Program-made: the position numbers and the translations under genes
In this document: positions 1 to 5,827 of the stretch, piece after piece
Numbering within the stretch: the first letter of the stretch is position 1
Layout of the letters: each line of letters begins with the position of its first letter
Notes under the pieces: generated by a model
The model's database searches: none
Told to the model about the DNA's origin: nothing
Seen by the model: the letters and a program-made list of their open reading frames with translations, nothing else
NCBI GenBank assembly: GCA_044868295.1
Contig: JBIOWF010000344.1
Location: forward strand, 1-15,621
DNA from: JBIOWF01 sp044868295
Lineage (GTDB): Bacteria > Actinomycetota > Actinomycetes > Streptosporangiales > Streptosporangiaceae
DNA length: 15,621 bases
Direction: 5' to 3'

Positions 1-619
1 TCATCCGGTACGCGGCCACCGGTGAGTCGATGCCGCCGGACATGAGCACGAGCCCGCGCCCGCTGGAGCCGACCGGAAGGCCGCCCTGGCCGTGCCGCCC
101 GTCGGTGAACACGAAGACCTCGTCCCTGTCCACCTCGATGTGCACGGTGAGCTCGGGGTGCTTCAGGTCGACCGGCAGGCCGTACGTGTCGTTGATCGCA
201 CCGCCGACCAGGAAGTCCAGCTGGTTGGACGTCAGGGGGAACCGCTTGTCCCTTCTGCGGGACCGTACGGCGAAGCGGGCCTTGCGCGCGACCTCGGGGC
301 TGTCCTTGACGAGCTCGATCGCCGCCTTGGTGACCGCGTCGGGGTCCTTGGGGATGCGCCACGCCAGGTGGACCAGCACGAGGCCGGGCACGTCGGCGAC
401 CCGCTTGGCGACCGCCTCGGCGACCTCCACGGTCGTCCCCTCCGGCAGGAACAGCGCGATCACGCCGTGCCGCTGGCGGATGTCGACCTTGTAGTCCTTC
501 AGGGCGGCCTTGATGTTGGCGCGGAGGCGCATCTCGAAGATCTCGCGGTTCCTGCCCTTGAGAACCACCTCACCCAGCTTGAGCAGCACGCAGGGCTCCC
601 CGAGGGCGGTCATGGTCAT
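1..619 (-). CDS. thiI: ThiI, tRNA 4-thiouridine / thiazole sulfurtransferase (N-terminal part, cut by window edge)
   Basis: ThiI adenylates tRNA uridine-8 and transfers sulfur to it, and in some bacteria supplies sulfur for the thiamine thiazole. I translated this minus-strand frame by hand: 206 codons are present and the C-terminal half lies outside the window. The protein opens MTMTALGEPCVLLKLGEVVL, with the GE-x-x-LKGRNR segment typical of the ThiI N-terminal ferredoxin-like domain. A THUMP domain follows (roughly residues 60-170, including FAVRSRRRDKRFPL and a T-S-NQLD stretch), then the PP-loop ATP-binding motif SGGIDSPVA at residues 194-202, where the window cuts it. The ATG at 619 has a GGAGG nine bases upstream; a second ATG two codons later is possible. 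The catalytic cysteine region is not visible, so sulfur-transfer chemistry cannot be checked. It lies downstream of the macR-like gene, 105 bp away, on the same strand. Confidence 0.9.
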   Translation of the reverse strand, partial: MTMTALGEPCVLLKLGEVVLKGRNREIFEMRLRANIKAALKDYKVDIRQRHGVIALFLPEGTTVEVAEAVAKRVADVPGLVLVHLAWRIPKDPDAVTKAAIELVKDSPEVARKARFAVRSRRRDKRFPLTSNQLDFLVGGAINDTYGLPVDLKHPELTVHIEVDRDEVFVFTDGRHGQGGLPVGSSGRGLVLMSGGIDSPVAAYRM

Positions 620-724
620 CGGTGCGAACCTCCGGAAGGCCTACGGCTGACGCCACGGAGTGCAACGCCTCGACGCAGCGGGAACTTTCCTACTTTAATC
701 CCGATCGCCGTGTGCCCGAAGCCG

Positions 725-1396
725 TCAGTCGAGGTCCGCCAGTCCTTTCTCGATGGCGTAGCGGACGAGCTCGACCCGATTGTGCAGCTGGAGCTTGCTG
801 AGCGTGTTCTGGACGTGGTTCTGGACCGTCCGGTGGGACAGGACCAGCCGCTCGGCGATCTGCCTGTAGGAGAGGCCCTTGGCGACGAAGCGGAGGACCT
901 CCGTCTCCCGGTCGGTCAGCCGGGGACCGCCGTCGTCGGCGGTCGGCGGCTGGGCGGCGAGCCGCCGGTACTCCCCCAGCACGAGCCCGGCCAGCCCGGG
1001 TGTGAACACGGCGTCGCCGTCGGCGGTCCGCTGGACGGCGTCCAGGAACTCCTCCCGGCTCGCCGATTTCACCAGATATCCGGACGCGCCTGCCTTGACC
1101 GCTTCAAGGACGTCCTCCTGCTCGGCACTGGCCGACAGGACGAGGACACCCGGCGGATGCTCCGATGCGCCCAGGCCTCTGGCCACCTCGACGCCGGACA
1201 GGTCGGGCAGTTGCAGGTCCAGGACCACCACATCGGGCCGTACGGCTGCCGCGATCCGGAGCGCCTGGCGGCCTTCGCCGGTGGTCGCGACGACCTCGTA
1301 CCCGGCCTCGCCGAGATCCCGAGCGACGCCGTCCCGCCACATCGGGTGATCGTCCACCACCATGACCCGCATGACCCGCCGCCCGTCCGCCGACAT
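725..1396 (-). CDS. macR: NarL/LuxR-type response regulator, MacR-like
   Basis: DNA-binding response regulator, presumably phosphorylated by the kinase encoded just upstream. From the ATG at 1396 it is 223 aa. The receiver domain (about residues 9-125) has the acidic pair DDHP (15-18), phospho-acceptor Asp60 in VVVLDLQLPD, and the conserved Lys in GYLVKSAS near residue 110. The LuxR helix-turn-helix (about 158-217) reads LTDRETEVLRFVAKGLSYRQ, with SHRTVQNHVQ as the recognition helix. The wording MVVDDHPMWRDGVARDL and FTPGLAGLVLGEYRRL resembles, from memory, S. coelicolor MacR, a regulator of morphogenesis and actinorhodin; the symbol rests on that and on synteny with pfkA. No Shine-Dalgarno sequence precedes 1396; a TTG at 1411 and an ATG at 1372 are alternative starts. 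It shares strand and probably transcript with the kinase but is separated from it by 145 bp of repeats. Confidence 0.85.
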   Translation of the reverse strand: MSADGRRVMRVMVVDDHPMWRDGVARDLGEAGYEVVATTGEGRQALRIAAAVRPDVVVLDLQLPDLSGVEVARGLGASEHPPGVLVLSASAEQEDVLEAVKAGASGYLVKSASREEFLDAVQRTADGDAVFTPGLAGLVLGEYRRLAAQPPTADDGGPRLTDRETEVLRFVAKGLSYRQIAERLVLSHRTVQNHVQNTLSKLQLHNRVELVRYAIEKGLADLD

Positions 1397-1434
1397 CGAT
1401 GGGCCATTCAAGCACGCGCCGACCGAAATGATTG

Positions 1435-1600
1435 CTACAGCCGTGCCCGCCGGAGCACGCGCGCCGACGTCGGAACCGTGAGGTCGATGGGTTACGGCCG
1501 CGCCCGGCGGAGCACGCTCGCCGGAACCGTGGGCCCGATGACTACGGCCGTGCCCGCCGGACCGCGCTCGCCGACGTCGGGACCATGAGCTCGATCTCGG
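1435..1600. repeat. Degenerate tandem triplication of the macS 3' end
   Basis: Three similar units lie end to end: 1435-1491 (57 bp), 1492-1541 (50 bp) and the start of the coding end of the kinase gene from 1542. Each begins with a stop codon on the minus strand (TAG at 1435-1437, TAA at 1492-1494, TAG at 1542-1544), followed by near-identical sequence containing CGCGCCCGGCGG-like and GCCGACGTCGG-like blocks. Read on the minus strand they encode variant termini: TVPTSARVLRRARL-stop, TVPASVLRRARP-stop and MVPTSASAVRRARP-stop. Only the 1542 copy is translated in the kinase frame. The middle copy has lost the GACGTC block. The simplest reading is tandem duplication of the gene end, now the spacer to the response regulator. 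Confidence 0.8.
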
Positions 1601-2870
1601 TGCCCGTGCCGGACGATGTGATCGTCACGCTTCCTCCCAGGTCGGCGATACGGCCCCGGATCGAACGGGCGACACCCATCCGCCCGGCCGCCACGGCCTC
1701 TTCCAGCCGCCCTTCGGGAATTCCCGGGCCGTCGTCCCGCACCGTGACGATCACCCGGTCGTCCTCGTTCTCGGCCAGAATCCACGCCCGCGCCTCGTCA
1801 CCGCAGTGCGAGCGCACGTTGTCGAGGGCCGCCCCGACCGCCGCCGCGATCTCTCCTGCCACCGAGAGACCCAGCGGAATGGGCGTCGCGGGAGTCGAGA
1901 CGGTGACGAGCGCGGCGCCGTACCGGCGCAGCCGCGCGCACAGGTCCACCACCGTGGGTTCCTCCTGCCCGGGCGCCCACGGATCGACGGGATCCACCGC
2001 CGTGTCGCGGCGACCGGCCGACCGGCCGAGGCCGGGCCAGCGCCCCCGGCGAGCGCGCGTGCCGGCTGACGCCACCGGGCCCGCGCCCCGGCCGCCCCGG
2101 CCCGGGGCCGTCAGACGCAGGGAGATGCGGCGGCGGCGCACCACGGGACGAGCGTGCTCGGGACGCGGGCCGGAGCGGACGAGCTCGCGCAGGACGGCCT
2201 CCTGCTCACCCGCCAGCCTGCCGAGCTCGGCCGCCTCCCCGCCGATCTCCATGCCCTTGCGCTGGACGAGGGCCAGCACCTGCAGCACCGAGTCGTGGAT
2301 GCCGCGCGCCAGCCGCTCACGTTCACGGCCGATCGCCTCCAGCTCGATCGCCCGCTGCATCCGCTCCTCGGACCGCTTGGCGAGCGAGGCCACGTGGGCC
2401 ACGACGACCCCGGCCATGAACAGCAGGACCACGCCATTGATGGGAATGGAGGTCAGGTCGAACCCGCGCACGCGGCCCCGCAGCCACAGATCGGCGACCG
2501 ACATGACCGCCGCGGCGACGGCCCCGGCGCGGCGCCCGCCGTACACGCCCCAGGCGAGGACCGGCCCGGCCATCCACGTCGCGGTGATCGGCATGGCCCC
2601 GATCAACGTGTCGTGCCGGCCCTGCACCAGAGGTGTGGCCATCAGGCAGCCCAGCGTCACGGCCAGGTCGGTGACCAGCAGTGGCCGGCCCCGGAGGGCG
2701 GAGTACGCGTAGATCGTGACGGCCGTCCACAGCGCCATCACGCCGATGACGACCCATCCGGTCACGGGGTGCGTATAGCCCCCGGCGCGCAGCAGCAGGA
2801 CGGCCGCGTAGACCACGGAGGCGATGCGGAAGACCGCGATCGCCCGCCAGAACGGCCCCTCGATTCCCAT
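1542..2870 (-). CDS. macS: Sensor histidine kinase, DUF5931/HisKA_3 type, MacS-like
   Basis: Membrane sensor kinase, 442 aa from the ATG at 2870 (a GTG at 2888 is also in frame; a GGGACAG nine bases before 2870 is the better start signal). The N-terminal ~165 residues hold about five hydrophobic segments beginning FWRAIAVFRIASVVYAA, matching the DUF5931 sensor region of MacS-type kinases. The HisKA_3 dimerisation segment follows, with phospho-acceptor His in RERLARGIHDSVLQVLALVQ. The ATPase domain has N-box ALDNVRSHC, G1 DDGPGIPEGRL and G2 GRMGVARSIRGRIADLGG. Odd features: an Arg/Gly/Pro-rich stretch between the two domains (about residues 237-303) is longer than I expect for the family, and the 3' end is duplicated in tandem downstream. 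The C-terminus MVPTSASAVRRARP is itself part of the first repeat. Partner is the downstream response regulator. Confidence 0.85.
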   Translation of the reverse strand: MGIEGPFWRAIAVFRIASVVYAAVLLLRAGGYTHPVTGWVVIGVMALWTAVTIYAYSALRGRPLLVTDLAVTLGCLMATPLVQGRHDTLIGAMPITATWMAGPVLAWGVYGGRRAGAVAAAVMSVADLWLRGRVRGFDLTSIPINGVVLLFMAGVVVAHVASLAKRSEERMQRAIELEAIGRERERLARGIHDSVLQVLALVQRKGMEIGGEAAELGRLAGEQEAVLRELVRSGPRPEHARPVVRRRRISLRLTAPGRGGRGAGPVASAGTRARRGRWPGLGRSAGRRDTAVDPVDPWAPGQEEPTVVDLCARLRRYGAALVTVSTPATPIPLGLSVAGEIAAAVGAALDNVRSHCGDEARAWILAENEDDRVIVTVRDDGPGIPEGRLEEAVAAGRMGVARSIRGRIADLGGSVTITSSGTGTEIELMVPTSASAVRRARP

Positions 2871-2897
2871 GATGATGCACTGTCCCACATCAGCCGT

Positions 2898-2964
2898 TCA
2901 TGGCATCCGCCGATCACGCGACCGCAGCGGACAACAGGCTGCTCATGGCATCCGCCGATCACGC
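2898..2964. repeat. Exact 22-bp direct repeat in the macS leader
   Basis: Two identical 22-bp copies, 2898-2919 and 2943-2964, start 45 bp apart and share the core CATGGCATCCGCCGATCACG. They sit 28-94 bp upstream of the kinase start, between the pfkA terminator hairpin and macS, so a binding site for a regulator (possibly MacR itself) is plausible. The spacing of 45 bp is close to four helical turns. No function is shown by the sequence alone. Confidence 0.75.
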
Positions 2965-3028
2965 CAGGCCGCATGGCGCCAGGGCCACCAGCGCGGGACA
3001 CTGGCATGCGCCACTCGGTGAGAGGCCG

Positions 3029-3059
3029 GGTACGGCTCCCGCGGCGCGAGAGCCGTACC
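3029..3059 (-). terminator. Hairpin terminator after pfkA
   Basis: Perfect 10-bp inverted repeat GGTACGGCTC / GAGCCGTACC (arms 3029-3038 and 3050-3059) with an 11-nt loop, starting 17 nt past the pfkA stop codon. No U-tract follows, as is common for actinobacterial intrinsic terminators. It separates pfkA from the downstream kinase gene, implying that macS has its own promoter. Confidence 0.65.
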
Positions 3060-3076
3060 GGACCTTCGGAAGGCGA

Positions 3077-4102
3077 TCAGCCGAAGAAGACCTCGGCCTC
3101 CTCGTAGCGGGAGACGGGGACGGTCTTGAGCTCGGCCGTGGCCGCGTCGAGGCTCACGCGGACGATCTCGGTGCCCTTGAGGCCGACCATCTTCCCGTAG
3201 TCGCCCTCGTGGACGGCGTCGATCGCGCCGAGGCCGAACCTCGTGGCGAGCACCCGGTCGTACGCGGTCGGCGTGCCACCACGCTGGATGTGGCCGAGGA
3301 CCGTGGTGCGGGCCTCCTTGCCGGTCCGCTTCTCGATCTCGTGGGCGAGCAGTTCGCCGATGCCGCCGAGCCGTACGTGACCGAATGCGTCCAGCTCGCC
3401 GGCCTGCAGGGCCATCTGGCCCTCCATCGGGTGGGCGCCCTCGGCGACGACGATGATCGGCGAGTAGAGGGTCTTGAACCGCGACTCGACGTAGGCGCAG
3501 ACGCGGTCGATGTCGAAGGGCTTCTCCGGGATGAGGATGACGTTGGCGCCTGCGGCCATGCCCGCGTGCAGCGCGATCCAGCCCGCGTGGCGCCCCATGA
3601 CCTCGCAGATGAGCGCGCGGTGGTGGGACTCGGCCGTGGTGTGGAGCCGGTCGATGGCCTCCATCGCGATGTTGACGGCCGTGTCGAAGCCGAAGGTGTA
3701 GTCGGTGGCGTTGAGATCGTTGTCGATGGTCTTGGGCACGCCGACGACCTTCACGTCCCGGTCGTAGAGTTGCTTGGCGACGCCAAGGGTGTCCTCACCG
3801 CCGATGGCGATCAGGGCGTCGACGCCACCCGCCGCGAGGTTCTCCTTGATCCGCTCGACGCCGCCCTCGATCTTTATGGGGTTGGTCCGGGACGACCCGA
3901 GAATCGTTCCGCCGCGCGGCAGGATGCCCCGGACGTCCTGGATGTCCAGCGACCTCGTGTCGCCCTCGAGGGGGCCACGCCAACCGTCGCGGAACCCGAC
4001 GAACTCGTGTCCGTACACGCTGATGCCCTTGCGGACGACGGCGCGGATCACTGCGTTCAACCCGGGGCAGTCGCCGCCCCCGGTGAGCACTCCAATACGC
4101 AT
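3077..4102 (-). CDS. pfkA: 6-phosphofructokinase (group III PFKA family)
   Basis: Cytosolic glycolytic enzyme converting fructose 6-phosphate to fructose 1,6-bisphosphate; 341 aa, the usual length for the short bacterial family. The sequence shows LTGGGDCPGLN at 6-16, GGEDT at 101-105, PKTIDND at 123-129 (Asp127 is the catalytic base), the MGRHAGW motif, and GHIQRGGTPTAYDR near the C-terminus. Asp104 and Lys124 are the residues regarded as hallmarks of pyrophosphate-dependent enzymes (ATP enzymes such as E. coli PfkA have Gly at both), but actinobacterial ATP-dependent members of this clade can carry them too, so the phosphoryl donor is not settled. The ATG at 4102 has GGAGG seven bases upstream. 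Upstream lie a short direct repeat and a dre-like palindrome; a hairpin terminator follows the gene. Confidence 0.93.
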   Translation of the reverse strand: MRIGVLTGGGDCPGLNAVIRAVVRKGISVYGHEFVGFRDGWRGPLEGDTRSLDIQDVRGILPRGGTILGSSRTNPIKIEGGVERIKENLAAGGVDALIAIGGEDTLGVAKQLYDRDVKVVGVPKTIDNDLNATDYTFGFDTAVNIAMEAIDRLHTTAESHHRALICEVMGRHAGWIALHAGMAAGANVILIPEKPFDIDRVCAYVESRFKTLYSPIIVVAEGAHPMEGQMALQAGELDAFGHVRLGGIGELLAHEIEKRTGKEARTTVLGHIQRGGTPTAYDRVLATRFGLGAIDAVHEGDYGKMVGLKGTEIVRVSLDAATAELKTVPVSRYEEAEVFFG

Positions 4103-4113
4103 GGCGGTTCCTC

Positions 4114-4138
4114 CATATGAGATGCAGGCATATGAGAT
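4114..4138. repeat. 10-bp direct repeat in the pfkA leader
   Basis: CATATGAGAT occurs at 4114-4123 and again at 4129-4138, 15 bp apart, directly before the pfkA ribosome-binding site. It is one of the few AT-richer patches nearby. It may contain the -10 region or a regulator site, or be a chance duplication. Confidence 0.5.
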
Positions 4139-4205
4139 ACACGGCCAGACTGGTTATCGTGCCCCAGGCCGTCCAACGCAACGCATTCTGCCCCAGGCGC
4201 CAACA

Positions 4206-4219
4206 TTGGTCTAGACCAA
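4206..4219. promoter_or_regulatory. dre-like palindrome (DasR/GntR-HutC operator candidate) upstream of pfkA
   Basis: TTGGTCTAGACCAA is a perfect 14-bp palindrome centred about 110 bp upstream of the pfkA start. Its TGGTCTAGACCA core is the DasR-responsive element core known from Streptomyces N-acetylglucosamine genes. It lies in the 334-bp gene-free stretch 4103-4436, which otherwise holds the pfkA leader repeat and the 3' flank of the DUF839 gene. The match to the known operator is direct; binding here is inferred, and no dasR gene is in the window. Confidence 0.7.
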
Positions 4220-4406
4220 GCGGTGAGGCCGACTGAACGCGGGGCTCCAGACTAGACGGTGTTCAGACGGCGTTCGACGATGCCCTCGTCCCCTACCTCG
4301 CAGTTCCCCGAAGTCGTACGGCTTACGCCGCGCCTGTTTCCCGTTTCCCGCGTCCAGAAGTACGGCACGGCTGTCCTGCCTCCCCTGCTCTTCGCCGAGC
4401 CGTCCG

Positions 4407-4430
4407 CGCCCGGATCTTGGGGTGCGGGCG
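4407..4430 (-). terminator. Possible weak terminator after the DUF839 gene
   Basis: Inverted repeat CGCCCG / CGGGCG (4407-4412 and 4425-4430) with a 12-nt loop, seven bases past the stop codon of the DUF839 gene. The stem is only 6 bp, so this is a weak candidate. Confidence 0.3.
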
Positions 4431-4436
4431 ACCTGT

Positions 4437-5606
4437 TCAGCCGCGGAACGGGCCGCTGATCTCGTAGGTGATCCCGGCCGCCGATGAGCCGGCGCTGCCC
4501 CGCTGGGACGAGAAGTAGAGCCGGCCGCCGTCCGGCGAGAAGGCCAGGCCGGTGATCTCCGACTTCTCGTGCCCGTCTACCCGCAGGAACGGGGCGACCA
4601 CACCGTCCTCGGTGATGATGTTGATCTCCATGTTGCCCCCGTCCTCGGCGACGAACAGGTCGCCCGATCGGCTGACGGAGACGTTGTCCACCCCCTTGAG
4701 CGGCGCGTTCTCGTCGTAGAGGATCACGACCTGCTCGTTGTCCGCGTCGTACGCCCAGACCCGGTTGTCGCCCTTCGTGGTGAAGTAGCAGAAGCCACGC
4801 GAGTAATGGCAGCCCTCGCCGCCCTTGAACCGCTTGGCGCCCGCCACCTGGTCCCGGGTCGGCTCGTAGAGGGCCGCCGGGTTGGGCACCCGATGCCAGG
4901 TGACGGGCCCGGCGCCGGAGCCGCCGACCATCACCTCCAGGACACCGGTCGTGAGGTCGCCCCAGTCTTCGGGGCGGAACCGGTAGAAGCAGCCGCCGGG
5001 CTCGTCCTCGGTCAGGTAGACGACCATCCGGTCCGGGTCGCAGGCCGCCGCCTCGTGCTTGAACCGGCCCATCGCCTGCCGTGGCATCGCCGCGTCGTTG
5101 CCGTACGGATCGCATTCGAAGACCCGCCCGCGACCGGTCTCCTCGCAGGACAGCCAGGTGTTCCACGGGGTCGCCCCGCCCGCGCAGTTGAGGTTGGTGC
5201 CGGACAGGATGCGGTATCCGCTCTTGATGGTCCCGTCCGGGCCGAACCGGACCGCCGACACGCCGCCGAGCAGCGGGACCTCCGAGTTGGACACGTAGAT
5301 CCAGCCGTCGCCGTCGGTGAAACAGGCGCCGCCGTCCGGCGCGGAATGCCAGGTGACACCGCCGACCCGATGCCCGGAACGGCCGATGACACGGCTGGTG
5401 AAACCCTCCGCGAGTGCCAGGTCGTTACCGTCCGGCTCCCCCAGCTCACCGTACGGGCCGGTCGTGGATCGCACCGATCCGGCCTTCTGATCAATGAAAC
5501 CGCCGGTGCCGGTCTGTCCGGCGGCGTCCACGGCGCACGCGGACCGCCACAGCGACCCCGTGACCGCTGCCAGTGTTCCCGACCGGACGAACGTGCGGCG
5601 CAGCAT
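4437..5606 (-). CDS. Tat-exported DUF839/PhoX-like beta-propeller protein
   Basis: 389 aa from the ATG at 5606, chosen because GGGAGG lies eight bases upstream and the protein then begins with a twin-arginine signal, MLRRTFVRSGTLAAVTGSLW, with likely cleavage around residues 24-30. The mature part has DUF839 (PhoX-type) features: VTWHSAPDGG at 84-93, NLNCAGG at 138-144, TPWNTWLSCEE at 146-156, TEDEPGGCFYRF, the late KGVDNVSVS and EDGGNMEI segments, and a final LAFSPDGGRLYFSSQRG typical of a propeller blade. Family members bind calcium and include secreted alkaline phosphatases, but phosphatase active-site residues were not verified, so an enzymatic role is open. The gene is divergent from the MerR/VIT-VWA unit across 221 bp. 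The reading frame is open further upstream to 5807 but without family-like sequence. Confidence 0.8.
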   Translation of the reverse strand: MLRRTFVRSGTLAAVTGSLWRSACAVDAAGQTGTGGFIDQKAGSVRSTTGPYGELGEPDGNDLALAEGFTSRVIGRSGHRVGGVTWHSAPDGGACFTDGDGWIYVSNSEVPLLGGVSAVRFGPDGTIKSGYRILSGTNLNCAGGATPWNTWLSCEETGRGRVFECDPYGNDAAMPRQAMGRFKHEAAACDPDRMVVYLTEDEPGGCFYRFRPEDWGDLTTGVLEVMVGGSGAGPVTWHRVPNPAALYEPTRDQVAGAKRFKGGEGCHYSRGFCYFTTKGDNRVWAYDADNEQVVILYDENAPLKGVDNVSVSRSGDLFVAEDGGNMEINIITEDGVVAPFLRVDGHEKSEITGLAFSPDGGRLYFSSQRGSAGSSAAGITYEISGPFRG

Positions 5607-5671
5607 GCGAACCGCCTCCCGATGTGGACGCGCTGCTTCGTAAACGTTTGATTTGTGGCGTTTGTACGTCT

Positions 5672-5697
5672 CACCCACGCTATGCGCACCGTGGGTG
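5672..5697. promoter_or_regulatory. 8-bp inverted repeat in the divergent intergenic region
   Basis: CACCCACG (5672-5679) and CGTGGGTG (5690-5697) form a perfect inverted repeat with a 10-nt spacer, 66 bp upstream of the DUF839 start and about 130 bp upstream of the MerR start. It lies upstream of both genes, so an operator or a 5'-UTR hairpin is likelier than a terminator. Confidence 0.4.
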
Positions 5698-5791
5698 CCC
5701 AGTCGATCGAATCCACGTGAACACCCGGGGAATCCGCGCGGTTCTTGCGCGCGAACTTTTCGCGAACCGTGTGCGCGCCCCGGGTTCGACA

Positions 5792-5821
5792 TTGACACTG
5801 TCATCATTACAGTGTCACTAT
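5792..5821 (+). promoter_or_regulatory. Promoter of the MerR/VIT-VWA unit (probably leaderless)
   Basis: A consensus -35 hexamer TTGACA (5792-5797) is followed after 18 bp by CACTAT (5816-5821) as a -10 candidate. Its end is six bases before the ATG at 5828, so transcription would begin at or near the start codon. The only Shine-Dalgarno-like bases (AAGG at 5823-5826) are too close to the ATG to work, which supports a leaderless mRNA. The 18-bp spacer is longer than the usual 17, as in MerR-type promoters. Confidence 0.6.
5793..5817. promoter_or_regulatory. 9-7-9 inverted repeat, probable MerR-family operator
   Basis: TGACACTGT (5793-5801) and ACAGTGTCA (5809-5817) are perfect inverted arms separated by CATCATT. 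The dyad occupies the -35 to -10 interval of the promoter above, which is where MerR-family dimers bind and distort DNA. The natural ligand is the MerR-family protein encoded 10 bp downstream. Binding is inferred from the architecture. Confidence 0.65.
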
Positions 5822-5827
5822 CAAGGC

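Noticed and set aside
92..1588. Long plus-strand open frame opposite thiI, macR and part of macS
   Set aside because: It is antisense to three family-recognisable genes and has no domain; open frames of this kind are expected in DNA this GC-rich.
1435..1600. Tandem units considered as a terminator or CRISPR
   Set aside because: The units are direct repeats of coding sequence without spacers, and I found no strong inverted arms.
2871..3076. MacR box of the type TGAGTAC-N2-GTACTCA (from memory) ahead of macS
   Set aside because: No acceptable match seen; only the 22-bp direct repeat and the pfkA terminator hairpin are present.
2154..4120. Plus-strand open frames opposite macS and pfkA
   Set aside because: Asp/Gly/His/Arg-rich mirror translations of conserved minus-strand genes, with no family features.
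4252..5166. Arg/Gly-rich minus-strand frame overlapping the DUF839 gene
   Set aside because: Out-of-frame copy of the DUF839 coding sequence; composition is typical of a shadow frame.
5607..5807. Upstream extension of the DUF839 protein
   Set aside because: The Tat signal and a good Shine-Dalgarno sequence fix the start at 5606; the extension crosses the divergent promoter.
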